Positions 18,770-29,984 of a stretch of 64,000 nt of DNA are shown here, piece after piece. The translations under genes and the position numbers were made by a program. How positions within the stretch are numbered: position 1 is the first letter of the stretch; every line of letters begins with the position of its first letter. The notes beneath the pieces were generated by a model. That model was not told where the DNA came from. It searched no databases and saw nothing but the letters and a program-made list of their open reading frames with translations. The DNA is from Elgaria multicarinata webbii (taxonomy: Eukaryota > Chordata > Lepidosauria > Squamata > Anguidae), in NCBI RefSeq assembly GCF_023053635.1, contig NC_086183.1:32965501-33029500 (forward strand). Direction: 5' to 3'.

Positions 18770-21700
18770 ATGATGGTGAATTTGGTCACCCTGGGATTCT
18801 TCTGCACGGGCTTCCTCCGCTCACTCGTCAGCCCCGAGGAGCAGCAGGTGGAGGTGAAGCACTCCAGGTAGGCGGAACATCGCGCAAAACCAGGATGGGA
18901 GGTGCAAGAGATGAGTTCGGTAACTTCCAATCCCTGTGTTGCAGGCTCTGCCCTTGGGAATGCATGACGTTTGTCCAGATGTGGCCGGGCTCATTCTGTG
19001 TGGTGAGTGAGAGATTGTAAACAGGGACCCTACTTTAGGGTGGATTCTGGCATTGAGCGGGGGGTTGGACTAGATGGCCTTATAGACCCCTTCCAACTCT
19101 GCTAGTCTATGATTCTATGACACTTCCCTATGTTGTGTAGCAGTAGCAACAGAAGTAGGGTGACCATATGAAAAGGAGGACAGGGCTCCTGTATCTTTAA
19201 CAGTTGCATAGAAAAGGGAATTTCAGCAGGTGTCATTTGTATATATGGAAAACCTGGTGGAATTCCCTCTTCGTCACAACAGTTAAAGCTGCAGGATCTA
19301 TACTAGAGTGACCAGATTTAAAAGAGGACAGGGCACCTGCAGCTTTAACTGTTGTGATGAAGAGGAAATTTCCCCAGGTTCCCCATATATACAAATGACA
19401 CCTGCTGAAATTCCTTTTTCAATACAACTGTTAAAGATACAGGAGCCCTGTCCTCCTTTTCATAGGGTCACCCTACACCTAGAGGCAAAACTCACAATCC
19501 CAAGAGTTCCTTATAGGGAAAAGGTTTGATTCCCAAAATTCCTTCAGCGGGGGAAAAAAAAAGTACAATTCCTTGGTTTCCTTAACCATGATAGTTAATC
19601 CATTTTCAAACCAGCTTAAGTTTGTAATGTAATGTAGACATGCTTTATCTGTGTTCGATGGGACGGGAACAGACATGGAGGATTAGGGTTTAATTAATAA
19701 CGGGATGGATTCGAGGTGAATTAGAGCATAGTGCAGATCAACATAAGAACATCAGAAGAGCCCTGGTGCTGGATCAGACCAAGGGTCCATCTAGTCCAGC
19801 ACTCTGTTCCCACAGTGGCCAAACAGCCGTTGGCCAGGGATGAACAAGCAGGACATGGTGCAACAGCACCCTCCTGCCCATGTTCCCCAGCAACTGGTGC
19901 ACACAGGCTTACTGTCTCGAATACAGGAGATAGCACACAACCCTCAGGGCTAGTAGCCCTTGATAGCCTTCGCCTCCAGGAATTTATCCAACCCCCTTTT
20001 AAAGCCATCCAAATGGGTGGCCATCACTACATCTTGTGGTAGTGAGTTCCATAATTTAACTATGTGCAGTGTGAAGAAGTCCTTCCTTTTACTTGTCCCG
20101 GTTCTCCCACCAACGGTGTGGCGAAGCTAAGCACTATTCAGGATAATATGGTGTGTGACTACAGTTGCGTCACACAGAAGTTAACACCGGATCCCATGTT
20201 CTCCTTTTGCGTTTTGTCTGGAGGCTCTAGGAAGGAAGTTTGAGTGTGTCATGCCCAAGAACGCAAACAACTGGACCATTCACGGATTATGGTGAGATGA
20301 TCCCATTTGGACCGAGAGGCATATGTAATTCTAAACCCATTTTGATCCCGGTGGTACAGTCTTGGCTCCCAACCAAGGAAACCTTGGGGAAATGCAGCTC
20401 TGTGAAGGGGTTTCAGACCTTTTCCGTCTTGGGACCCAGGTGCTCTGCTGTCCTCACGCCCTCTTCACTTGTCTCCCGTACCCTTTAAATCTACAGGCCC
20501 AGCGACGTCATGGAGTGTTGCACTTACTGGCGCCTCTTCCCCTCTGACCTGGTGGTGAGTAGACCCTTTTTGCGTCAAGCTTCCGCCCACAGACCCAGGA
20601 GTAGGGTGACCATATGAAAAGGAGGACAGGGCTCCTGTATCTTTAACAGTTGTATTGAAAAGGGAATTTCAGCAGGTGTCATTTGTATATATGGAGAACC
20701 TGGTGAAATTCCCTCTTCATCAAAACAGTTAATGCTGCAGGTGCCCTGCCCTCTTTGAAATGTGGTTACTCTAGTATAGCTCCTGCAGCTTTAACTGTTG
20801 TGATGAAGAGGGGATTTCACCAGGTTCTCCATATATACCAATGACCCCTGCTGAAATTCCCTTTTCTATGCAACTGTTAAAGATACAGCAGCCCTGCCCT
20901 CCTTTCCATAGGGTCACCTTACCCAGGAGAGTTACCCCGCTATTCTACTGTCATGGGGCCCTAGGTCCTTTTCTCCTTGCTGGTAGAAGCCCAGCCTAGA
21001 ACAGGGCATTTCGGGGGAGGGTAACAGGACCTACAAAGCAGTCCCTTTGTCAGTCCCAGGTACAACCGGCCCCACCTCCCCACATGGTACAGCCCTAGCG
21101 TTTCTGGGAACGCTTCAAATAGTCCCTTTCCCTTTTTCTTCTTCCTGCAGGACTTGATGCCTGAACTGAACGTGCATTGGCCAACCTTAATCAACATAAG
21201 CAATTTTCGCTTCTGGTAAGCTCCAGGCAGTAAAAACCATGGGAGAGCGTTAAATTGAGTGTGCCTGTGTGGGAATGCTGGGAGTCAACCTTTAATTGAT
21301 AAGTCATTTAGATCAATCAGTTAAAACCCTTCGTCATTTACTAAAAAGACATCCCAATTAATCAGGCAACGCCTTCTACACAAAAAGGTTAATTATTTTA
21401 TTATAAGTGCTTATAGAAGCTGCAGGCACCATCTTAAAAAGAGGGTCTTGTCTCCTCTTCTAAGATGGAGCCTGTTGAGATTAAAACACATTTGGCTTAA
21501 TTGGATAAGATTTGTTTAATCGGCTGACAGGCCACATTTGGGTCCATTTTAAGAGCTAGCCAGGCAGTGCAAGGCAGCATTTCCTGGCTTTCTGACACCT
21601 GGAACATTTTGTGGGAGTCATCAGAAGCCTCCAAAATCAAAATACATTTCCTCAGTCAGCTCCCAGAAAAACAGACAAGTGAAGCATCTTCCTTGCAACT

Positions 21701-24700
21701 GTAAAGTGATTTAAATTGCCTCGAATGGCTCTTTTGAGGCAGGAAGTATGGGATAAAAATCTCCAACAAACAAAGGTTGGGATTAGGGTGACCATATGAA
21801 AAGGAGGACAGGGCTCCTGTATCTTTGACATAGGGTGACCCTATGAAAAGGAGGACAGCGCTCCTGTATCTTTGACATAGGGTGACCCTATGAAAAGGAG
21901 GACAGGGCTCCTGTATCTTTGACATAGGGTGACCCTATGAAAAGGAGGACAGGGCTCCTGGATCTTTATCATAGGGTGACCCTATGAAAAGGAGGACCGG
22001 GCTCCTGTATCGTTAACAGTTGCATAAAAAAGTGAAAAACAGCAGCTGTCATTTGTATATATGGAGAACCTGGTGAAATTCCCTCTTCATCACAACAGTT
22101 AAAGCTGCAGGAGCCCTACCCCTTTTAAATCTGGTCACTCTAGTATAGCTCCTGCAGCTTTAACTGTTGTGATAAAGAGGGGATTTCACCAGGTTCTCCA
22201 TATATACAAAGGACTCCTGCTGATATTCCCTTTTCAATGCAACTGTTAAAGATACTGGAGCCCTGTCCTCCTTTCCATATGGTCACCCTAGGATTGCCCA
22301 GTTAATATCGTCTGCAGGCTGCATCTTTCCTTTTGCCCTGCCAACCGCAGTTCAACAGTACCAGCATCAGGGGGCAGCAGCAACATCAGGCACCTGCTGG
22401 GGGTCCACTGGTGACCCCAGAGCCTCCTAGCCCTCCTCCTCCTCTCCCCGCTATTGCTGCCTCTAAGCATAGAGATGGATTGCACAGATTGGGGAAGAGG
22501 ACATGTGGATGGGTAAAGGCTGGCTGTGGGGAGGAGGATGTGGGGTAATCTAGAGATTGGGGACCACTGAGGGCATCAGGACCTGCCCCCTCTCCTAAAT
22601 CCGGTGCTAGAGCTTTCTACACAATGCGATTCCGGGATTCCCCTGTGCTGTGCCTGTCAACATAGCGCAGGTCTCAGCTGCTGTCTTCTCTCAGGCTCGT
22701 GTCACGGCCCATATATGGGATCACGGCTCCTCGGGGCCTTCCCATTTGGAAAGACAGTGGTGGATGGATCCAACATGGAGGCCGTGTTTTTTCAAGGCAT
22801 GGTTCAAGCCAGCAAAGGAGCATGCCTTGGCCCATGGGTGTAAGGACCAGAAAGAGGGAGGGACCGGCTGTGTGACGACCGGCATTGTGGAGTTTCGTTC
22901 TCTTTCCCGCCCCGCAGGGAGAAAGAATGGCAGAAACACGGGACCTGCGCTGGCTGCATCGAAACGCTGAACTGCCCCAATAAATACTTCAGGGCTGCCC
23001 TTTTCCTGCGCACCAAATATAATATTGACAGGTGAGCCAGCGAACGTGCTGTGGTACCCACGATGGTAGCACCGCTCAGCGCAAAACCAGCCGAAGTTTG
23101 GAGGCAGAATATGGGTCAAATGCACAAACATTACAAATTCTGAAGGGTGCTGGAGCTAAGCTATGGGTGGGGAACCTTAGGACCGGGTGGGTGGGTGGGG
23201 CAAATCTGCCCCTCCTCAGGTCCCAACCCAGCCCTCTGTGCAGAGATTCTGGCTTTCCCCCCTCCTTGATGGATTCCCTGCAGTAAAAGATAAGGAAGAA
23301 GGAACGGTGGAAAAGCATGGGTTACAAGTAGGGGTGTGCTCCACTTCTCTTCGGATTGGAGACGCAGAAGCGGATCGGGGTGCTTCGCCTCCCCTTAAGG
23401 TGGAGGCGAAGAGGATCGGGGGGCAGCAGAGCATCGCGGAGTGGATCGAGATGAAGGTGGATCCTTTGCCTCGATCCAGAGCTCCGCAAAAAAGGTAAGG
23501 GGGCCTTACCTGGCGCTGCTGCCACCCGTGCGGCAACAGCGGCAGAGCCAGGTAAGGGGGCAGGGGGAGGGGGGTCTTACCTGGTCCGTTGCGGCCCGTC
23601 GCTAGCTTCACTAGAGCCCGTGGCTCAACCTGGAAGTGTAGGCCCCAAGTGGGGCCTACAGTTCTGGATTGAGCCAAGGGCTTTAGTGAAGCAAGCAATG
23701 AGCCGCAACGGACCAGGTAAGTGGTGTGCGTGAGGGGGGGGGGGTTACCTGGCCCTGCCACCGCCGCCCATGCGGCGACAGCGGCAGAGCCAGGTAAGGG
23801 GGCAGGGGGGAGGGGAGTCTTACCTGCGTCCGTCCTCAGTCCAGAAGCGGCTTCAACTGAGCCCGAGGACTCTGGTCTTCCTGTTTGAGTCCTCGGGCTC
23901 AGTTGAAGCTGCCACCAGACCGCGGACGAACACAGGTAAGGGGGGAGGAGGGAGGGGGCCTTACCTGGCGCCACCGCCGCCACTGTGGAGCTCTGATTCG
24001 GATCCGGAGCTCCGCAGCGAAGCGAACCACTGGTGGATCGGTGCGGAGCGGACCCGATCCGAAAGTTGCGGATCGGAATCCGAAGCGGATCGGGGGTCTG
24101 TGCACAGCCCTAGTTACAAGGATGTCTGGACCCCCGGTAAAAGGGTGGGAGTGCAATAAACACCCACGTTCAGGTGCTGACACTGGAAAGGGGTTCAGGG
24201 ACTGAACTCACAAGGGGCAGGTTTGAGCCCAGTCTTCAGTTAGGCCCCGCTTCACTCTGCTTCTCCTCTGGCGACCAACACTGTTTTACATTCCTCTTTT
24301 TTACGCAGAGCCTTCCAAACAGCTGCGGTCGTCCCATCCTGTAGGTGGAACTACCAGGTACCCATTCTGCCCTAACTTCTGGTATCCCTGGAGGTCAGAG
24401 AAATTGGGGAGAGGTGGGATGTAGAAGCCAGCCGTAAGGTGCTCTTTCCAATTTTAATTCATCGCCAACCCGCGGCCTGCAAGGACTCTATGAACTCTAC
24501 TGCTGAATTTCCAAGCCCTCCGGCGACGCATTACGATATACCAGCTTGTGAACTGCTCCCCCAGCAATTGCAGCCCTAGGCAGCCTGGAAAAACAAGGAA
24601 GATGGCCCAGTCTCTGGCAGGCAGCCTTCAGCTTGCTGGCTAAAGGTGTGAGGGCCTGTTCTAAGCTCAAAGGATCAAGCCCTGTTTGACAGTGCCAGCG

Positions 24701-26209
24701 CCGAAATGCTGGATATTGCAGATTCTTTTGAAAATTCACTTTGAGAGAAGAAGAAAATTCCTGTCCCCCATCTCTTATGTCTAGAACAGATCCAAAATGC
24801 GCATATCTCCAGTTGCAGTGCAAGGGTGTGCCTAGTGCGTGTGCCTAGTGGTGCTTTCAGACTGGAGGTATGGAGCAGAAGACCATTAAGACAAGAAGCT
24901 AATATGACCTAGCTCCTATTAGCTACCTGTATGTATTTACTTGCTGTAATGTAGGGTGACCCTACGGAAAAGGAGAATTGAAAAGGGAATTTCAGCAGGT
25001 GTCATTTGTATATATGGAAAAGGAAGGAAAGGAACCTCTCGTGCAAGCACTGAGTCATTACTGACTCTTGGAGGGATGCCAGCTTTCGCTGACGTTTTCT
25101 TGGCAGGCCTTATAGCGGGGTGGTTTGCCGTTGCCTTCCCCGGCCGTGATTACCTTTCCCCCAGCTAACTGGGTACTCATTTTACCAACCTCGGGAGGAT
25201 GGAAGGCTGAGTCGACCTGAGCCGGCTGCCTGAGAACCAGCTTCCGCTGGGATCGAACTCAGGCCGTGAGGAGAGTTTCAGCTGCAGAAACTGCTGCTTT
25301 ACCGCTCTGCGCCACACTATACTAGAGCGACCAGATTTAAAAGAGGGCAGGGCACCTGCAGCTTTAATTGTTGCGATGAAGAGGAAACTTCACCAGGTGC
25401 TGCAGGCATACAAATGACACCTGCTGATATTCCCTTTTCAATACAACTGTTAAAGATACAGGAGCCCTGTCCTCCTTTTCATAGGGTCACCCTACTTTAA
25501 CAGTTGCATAGAAAAGGGAATTTCAGCAGGTGTCATCTGGGGAACCTGGTGAAATTCCCTCTTCATCACCACAGTTAAAGCTGCAGCAGCTATACTAGAG
25601 TGACCAGATTTAAAATTGGGCAGGGCACTTGCAGCTTTAAATGTGGTGATGAAGAGGAAATTTCACCAGGTTCCCCATATATACAAATGGCACCTGCTGA
25701 AATTCCCTTTTCAATACAACTGTTAAAGATACAGGAGCCCTGTCCTCCTTTTCATAGGGTCACCCTACGTAACACAGAGATTGCACCAGGATATCTCCTG
25801 GGACCCAGCATTTGCTGCTTCCTGAAGGGGATCTCCTATCTAGCCTGCCTCTAACCCTCCTCTTCCTGCCATTCTCAGCTCAAAACCTTCATGGGAGTGT
25901 TGCAACCCATCCTGGGAGACCAATATGAACTGCAGTGCGTGACTGACGTCCAGGTGGGTTGCCTCATCTTTCCCTGAGACGAGTGCCCCTCTCCAAGCTC
26001 CCATTTTGTCTCCCCGTTCTTACATCTCCTCTTCGTTGCAGGGACGTCAAATTCTAGTGCAAATAAAGGTTTCGCTTCACAGTGATTTCTCCACCGGCTG
26101 CATCGAAGCCTCTTCCTATGACATCTCCCCTTACAAGCCCTGCACGGCTGAGGAGAGGATTTTTTATTTTCCAGCCAATCAGGAGAATCCACATAATCCC
26201 TGTCCCTGA
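18770..26209 (+). CDS. RNASET2: Ribonuclease T2-like secreted endoribonuclease, nine coding exons
   Basis: RNase T2 enzymes are secreted or lysosomal acid RNases that cut RNA through a 2',3'-cyclic phosphate. Exons: 18770-18867, 18945-19002, 20224-20291, 20497-20554, 21151-21215, 22918-23031, 24309-24357, 25879-25953 and 26042-26209; all phases agree, giving 250 codons and TGA (human RNASET2 is 256). The start MMVNLVTLGFFCTGF opens a short hydrophobic signal. VQMWPGSFC (about residues 42-50) matches the conserved QHWPxTVC segment. NWTIHGLWP spans the exon 3/4 junction and is an intact CAS I motif with its catalytic His. RFWEKEWQKHGTCAG in exons 5/6 is CAS II, with the Glu, Lys and His kept. 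The residue before that Glu is Lys where human has His. Cysteines typical of the fold are present. It differs from standard RNASET2 at most positions, so it may be a paralogue. The exon 2/3 junction has an alternative (19006 with 20231). Introns are packed with MITEs. Confidence 0.88.
19024..19119 (+). mobile_element. CR1 LINE 3' tip
   Basis: TTTAGGGTGGATTCTGGCAT through CTATGATTCTATGA is the CR1 terminal 95 bp, just after the second RNase T2-like exon. Confidence 0.8.
19156..19475. mobile_element. hAT-type MITE, TAGGGTGACC family
   Basis: Full-length 320-bp copy with both TIRs and the central AGGATCTATACTAGAGTGAC block. Target duplications have decayed or been lost. Intronic in the RNase T2-like gene. 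Confidence 0.85.
19741..20120 (-). mobile_element. CR1-clade LINE 3' end, antisense
   Basis: AACATAAGAACATCAGAAGA starts the antisense 3' tip. The block continues to antisense reverse-transcriptase tail sequence near 20040-20115. Confidence 0.7.
20602..20921. mobile_element. hAT-type MITE, TAGGGTGACC family, with exact TSD
   Basis: Full-length copy with the exact 8-bp duplication CCCAGGAG on both sides (20594-20601, 20922-20929). It starts 47 bp after the fourth RNase T2-like coding exon. Confidence 0.88.
21784..22290. mobile_element. hAT-type MITE with left end amplified five times in tandem
   Basis: TAGGGTGACC starts occur at 21784, 21831, 21878, 21925 and 21972, an exact 47-bp period. 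The fifth continues into a normal element that ends at 22290 with GGTCACCCTA. Each unit covers only the terminal 47 bp (ending CTTTGACA). The rest of the element is single copy. Confidence 0.9.
23329..24112. mobile_element. hAT-type TIR element, GGATCGG-rich family, with exact TSD
   Basis: Starts TAGGGGTGTGCTCC and ends TCTGTGCACAGCCCTA, with exact 8-bp duplications GTTACAAG (23321-23328, 24113-24120). Repeated GGTAAGGGGGCAGGGGG-like blocks and CTCAGTTGAAGC arms fill the inside. Open frames here come from the GC-rich repeats, not genes. Confidence 0.85.
24952..25767. mobile_element. Two joined TAGGGTGACC MITE copies, the first split by a SINE
   Basis: Copy one starts at 24952 and ends with CCCTA at 25494. 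Its middle is interrupted at about 25021-25318 by an antisense tRNA-headed SINE. Copy two follows without its first 40 or so bases (25495-25767). Flanks (CTGTAATG / CGTAACAC) are at best a weak duplication. Confidence 0.75.
25021..25318 (-). mobile_element. Sauria-type tRNA-derived SINE, antisense
   Basis: In reverse: GTGTGGCGCAGAGCGGTAAA (A-box head), GAGTTCGATCCCAGCGGAAG (B box), then GTACCCAGTTAGCTGGGGG and GAGTCAGTAATGACTCAGTG toward a GGTTCCTTTCCTTCCTT tail. A second, sense copy is at 52401. To my knowledge this SINE type marks squamates. Confidence 0.75.
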
Positions 26210-26258
26210 TCAGAAGGCCGGCAGATTCTGTGAGAAAGAAGAGGCCAAATGGGGCCAA

Positions 26259-26264
26259 AATAAA
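26259..26264 (+). promoter_or_regulatory. Poly(A) signal of the RNase T2-like gene
   Basis: AATAAA lies 50 bp after the TGA stop, in unique sequence. It gives a short 3' UTR. Confidence 0.6.
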
Positions 26265-26455
26265 ATGGAAACCGACAACGTGCTTTGGTGTGCTGTTTAA
26301 GCAGGATTTCTGGGCCTTACCATTAGGCAAAGTGACATGGCCCATCTCAGCTGGTGGATTGCGGGAAACACAACCAAATTATCAGCAAATTATCATTTTT
26401 ACTCTGGGCCTCAGGATCCAAAATGTCTTGGGTTGACTCTGTGAATCTATTAAGT

Positions 26456-27115
26456 AAGGGTGCAATCCTATGCATGTTTAGACAGAAAAAGTCTGATAAC
26501 TGTTGTTATTTTGGGCTGCATTAATAGAAGTATAGCTTCCAAATCACATGAGGTCCTGGTTCCTCTCTATTCGGCCCTGGTTAGGCCTCATCTAGAGTAT
26601 TGTGTCCAGTTCTGGGCTCCACAATTCAAGAAGGACGCAGACAAGCTGGAGCGTGTTCAGAAGAGGGCAACCAGGATGATCAGAGGTCTAGAAACAAAGC
26701 CCTATGAAGAGAGACTGAAAGAACTGGGCATGTTTAGCCTGGAGAAGAGAAGATTGAGGGGAGACAGGATAGCACTCTTCAAATACTTAAAAGGTTGTCA
26801 CACAGAGGAGGGCCAGGATCTCTTCTCGATCCTCCCAGAGTGCAGGACACGGATTAACGGGCTCAAGTTAAAGGAAACCAGATTCCAGCTGGACATCAGG
26901 AAAAACTTCCTGACTGTTAGAGCAGTATGACAATGGAACCAGTTACCTAGGGAAGTGGTGGGCTCTCCCACACTCGAGGCCTTCAAGAGGCAGCTGGACA
27001 ACCATCTGTCAGGGATGCTTTAGGGTGGATTCCTGCACTGAGCAGGGGGTTGGACTCGATGGCCTTGTAGGCCCCTTCCAACTCTGCTATTCTATGATTC
27101 TATGATTCTATAGCC
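26456..27115 (+). mobile_element. Half TTAA-type MITE joined to a CR1 LINE 3' end
   Basis: GGGTGCAATCCTATGCATGT at 26458 is the left half of the MITE family seen at 191-300. From about 26505 a sense CR1 tail follows ([33 protein letters not shown]) ending in CTATGATTCTATGATTCTAT. The open frame here is LINE sequence, not a host gene. Confidence 0.75.
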
Positions 27116-27377
27116 GTTCTAATTCTGTCACAATTCGGCTACATCCCCAAATCGCACAGGTGAACAAGTGAAAGGGAACATTTTTATTATTAAGCCCGCT
27201 GGTGGTGACTCAGGCATGTAGGAAAAGCACAAATTTCATCTGATGGATGGATTTAATCAATCTCTTTCCTTGCAAGAAAAATGTAACTATCGTGTAAGGC
27301 ACAGCATTACTATGCTACGCGTGCAGTACACGATGCATTGATATGGGACAATTCACGTGCTATCAGACAACAGCAAG

Positions 27378-27520
27378 TGTGGTGTAGTGGCCACAGACTG
27401 GGGAAAAACACATGGTTAAATTCTTACTCGTCCACAAAGTTTGCTGAATTTGGGTCGGTTCCTATCTCTTAGCATAACCTACCTCACAGGGTTGTTGAGA
27501 TGAATAAAAATAGGGGCTAT
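27378..27520 (+). mobile_element. MIR-like SINE, sense
   Basis: TGTGGTGTAGTGGCCACAGA head, then TTAGCATAACCTACCTCACA and GGGTTGTTGAGATGAATAAA, the usual MIR tail. Confidence 0.6.
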
Positions 27521-27702
27521 TCACATAAATCTCCTTGGGCTCCTTGAAGGATACCTAGAATAAATGTTAATAAATATTTGTTAGAAAACAAAGTTAATAG
27601 AACCCATAGCAAGTGAGTATTATTACTATTAGAAAGTGACAGTGGTACATAATTGGTACACAATGGTACATTAAAAAGTAAAATATTCAATATTACACAG
27701 TG

Positions 27703-28441
27703 TGTCCCTCCTTGGGGGTGGTAGGATTGCATAGGGGGGGGCATTAAGAGGCAAGGGAGCGGCAGGGGGGTGCTAAGAGGCAAAGGGGGCGCTCGAGGTG
27801 GTCTTTTCCGAGAAGCTCTTCTCCAGAAGGTCTTAAAACCCAGGGACATTTTTATGGGAGAAGGTAGTTTGGTCCCAAGCCATATAGGGGAAGAATCCAC
27901 ACATGCATTAATACCATTTAAGAAGAGTCCTTTTAACGGTGAATTGAAATGTTGCAAAAGCACCAAAACGCTAATGAAGTGATATACCCTGCTTGGTGTG
28001 CCCCGCCACGCTGGCTGCAAAACAGAGGCGTTTGCTCTCTTTTCCCTGCCTTGGCAAGCCTGCGGCGGGTGCCTCCCATTTAAAGGGGCCGTGTGTAGTG
28101 TGGCCCTGTTTTCATTCTCAGCTCAGCTCCTGCACCAAGCTGCCACCGCCGCTGCTCAGCCCCAGCACCCAGACCAGTAGAATCCAAAGGAGCACAGCCC
28201 CTTTAAATGGGAAGCACCCGCCCCAGGCTTGCCGAGGGAGGGAGGGAAAAGATGTAATTGGATTTTGAATAAATATTCAATAAATTGTTACTGTTTTGAA
28301 TTTTATTATTATTATCTTCCTTAGTGGGTCGTTGAAAAGCGCTATTCTGAATAATGATTTTTATAGTGTAGGGTAGGGGGCACTGGGCATGAGTTTGTGG
28401 AACCAAGGGGGCGGTGACCTGAAAAAGTTTGGGAACCACTG
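27703..28441 (-). mobile_element. hAT element remnant, CAGTGGTTCCC family
   Basis: The right end AAAGTTTGGGAACCACTG is at 28423-28441. The interior shares long blocks with 46135-46589 and 55240-56255 (CCATATAGGGGAAGAATCCA, TTTAACGGTGAATTGAAATG). The left terminus is incomplete. Confidence 0.7.
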
Positions 28442-28685
28442 GTTTAGATAAATAACTGTACGCAAGTCCCCTTGTAGTCAGTGAGAACTACTCTTGAGTA
28501 AAACTACCCCGAGTCAAGCTGCAAAGCGTCGTCATAAATTTTGCAGCCCAATCGAAACAAGTACACACCTATGAATTCCCAGCAACTGTAAAACACCCAA
28601 GTCAAATTTGTTTGTAAAACTAAAGCTACGAAGAGAAGCCACGGTTATTTGACAAAAGCCACCGAGAAAGATGGGGTAGGCTGCC

Positions 28686-28795
28686 AGGCACCCTCCACAG
28701 GTGTTGGACTACAGCTCCCATAATCCCCTGACCATTGGCCATGCTGGATGGGGCTTATGGATTTGAAGTCCAAAACGTCTTAGAAGGCACCAGGT
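28686..28795. mobile_element. CAGCCTTCC-family MITE fragment
   Basis: GTGTTGGACTACAGCTCCCA and GATTTGAAGTCCAAAACGTC are the two arms of a degraded palindromic copy. Confidence 0.5.
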
Positions 28796-28982
28796 TTTGC
28801 CAAATAACTGACAACTTCCCCTAAATCCCTGGTTATAAAGACACTTTTCCAAATCTGCCCCATCTCTGGTTGTGAAAGCCAGACCCGGGACGGAGCCATA
28901 TCTTCCTCTTCAGTATCCGTTGCTCCAAAGGCAGATCCTCTATTCCCTTTCTTACCGCTGGGTTTTGTGATCTCCACGCAGG

Positions 28983-29299
28983 TAGGGTGACCATATGAAA
29001 AGGAGGACAGGGCTCCTGTATCTTTAACAGTTGAATAGAAAAGGGAATTTCAGCAAGTGTCATTTGTAGGCAACTCACACCTGGTGAAATTCCCTCTTCA
29101 TCACAACAGTTAAAGCTGCAGGAGCTATACTGTGATCAGATTTAAAAGAGGGCAGGGCACCTGCAGCTTTAACTATTGTGATGAAGAGGGAATTTCACCA
29201 GCTTCTCCATATATACAAATGACACCTGCTGAAATTTCCTTTTCAATACAACTGTTAAAGATACAGGAGCCCTGCCCTCCTTTTCATAGGGTCACCCTA
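28983..29299. mobile_element. hAT-type MITE, TAGGGTGACC family, with exact TSD
   Basis: Full-length copy with the exact 8-bp duplication CACGCAGG on both sides (28975-28982, 29300-29307). Confidence 0.88.
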
Positions 29300-29394
29300 C
29301 ACGCAGGTGTATTCTTGCGGCTGAGAGATCCTCAGAAGTTGGGCCCCTGAGACATTGGTGAATTAACTGGACCTCCGTCTGGGTCAAGGACTTT

Positions 29395-29567
29395 TTAAAA
29401 TGGTCATTTAAAATGTTCTAATATTGGAATATGTTTTAATATACTTTTAACTTTTGTATATCTCTATTTACAGGTTTTTAATGTATATGTTTTAAAGGTT
29501 GTGATGCCGCCTTGAGGCCCAGCATTGGGCAAAAAGCAGGATGTAAATAAATATAACAATAGAATCA
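29395..29567 (+). mobile_element. L2-like LINE 3' tip
   Basis: TTGTGATGCCGCCTTGAGGC then GCAAAAAGCAGGATGTAAAT and AATAAATATAA is an L2-type 3' end. The antisense version of the same tip is at 34120-34170. Confidence 0.6.
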
Positions 29568-29577
29568 GAACAGACTT

Positions 29578-29784
29578 TAGGGTGACCATATGAAAAGGAG
29601 GACAGGGCTGCAGGAGCTATACTAGAGTGACCAGATTTAAAAGAGGGCAGGGCACCTGCAGCTTTAACGGTGGTGATAAAGAGGGAATTTCACCAGGTTC
29701 TCCATATGTACAAATGAAATTTCCTTTTCAATACAACTGTTAAAGATACAGGAGCCCTGTCCTCCTTTTCATAGGGTCACCCTA
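29578..29784. mobile_element. hAT-type MITE, TAGGGTGACC family, internally deleted
   Basis: Both TIRs present. The left arm jumps from GGACAGGGC straight to GCAGGAGCTATACTAGAGTG, removing about 110 bp. An antisense CR1 tip (29786-29840) abuts its right end. Confidence 0.75.
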
Positions 29785-29842
29785 GAATAGCAGAGTTGGA
29801 AGGGGCCTACAAGGCCTCGAGTCCAGCCCACTGACAGACAGT

Positions 29843-29843
29843 T

Positions 29844-29905
<62 letters not shown>
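29843..29905. repeat. (TAA)n microsatellite
   Basis: About 60 bases of TAA/AAT triplets ending in AACAACAAC, following the antisense CR1 tip. Confidence 0.9.
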
Positions 29906-29907
<2 letters not shown>

Positions 29908-29984
29908 CAACGGATCTCCAACCAGGTGGAAGCCCTTATGGCCAGGGAGGAGACAGTCAGAAGGTTTTGAAACCCCGGGCTCGC

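Noticed and set aside
20497-20554. RNase T2-like exon 4 read alone as a changed catalytic motif (YWRLFP)
   Set aside because: The true IHGLWP motif is completed across the exon 3/4 junction at 20291/20497; YWRLFP aligns with the following NRSWPF segment.
21784-22018. CRISPR-like array
   Set aside because: Units are contiguous with no unique spacers, and the window is vertebrate; it is a MITE-end tandem repeat.
23216-23983. 255-codon minus-strand open frame
   Set aside because: It spans a GC-rich hAT element and has no protein family motif; low stop density is due to composition.
26460-26930. 156-codon open frame after the RNase T2-like gene
   Set aside because: CR1 reverse-transcriptase tail.
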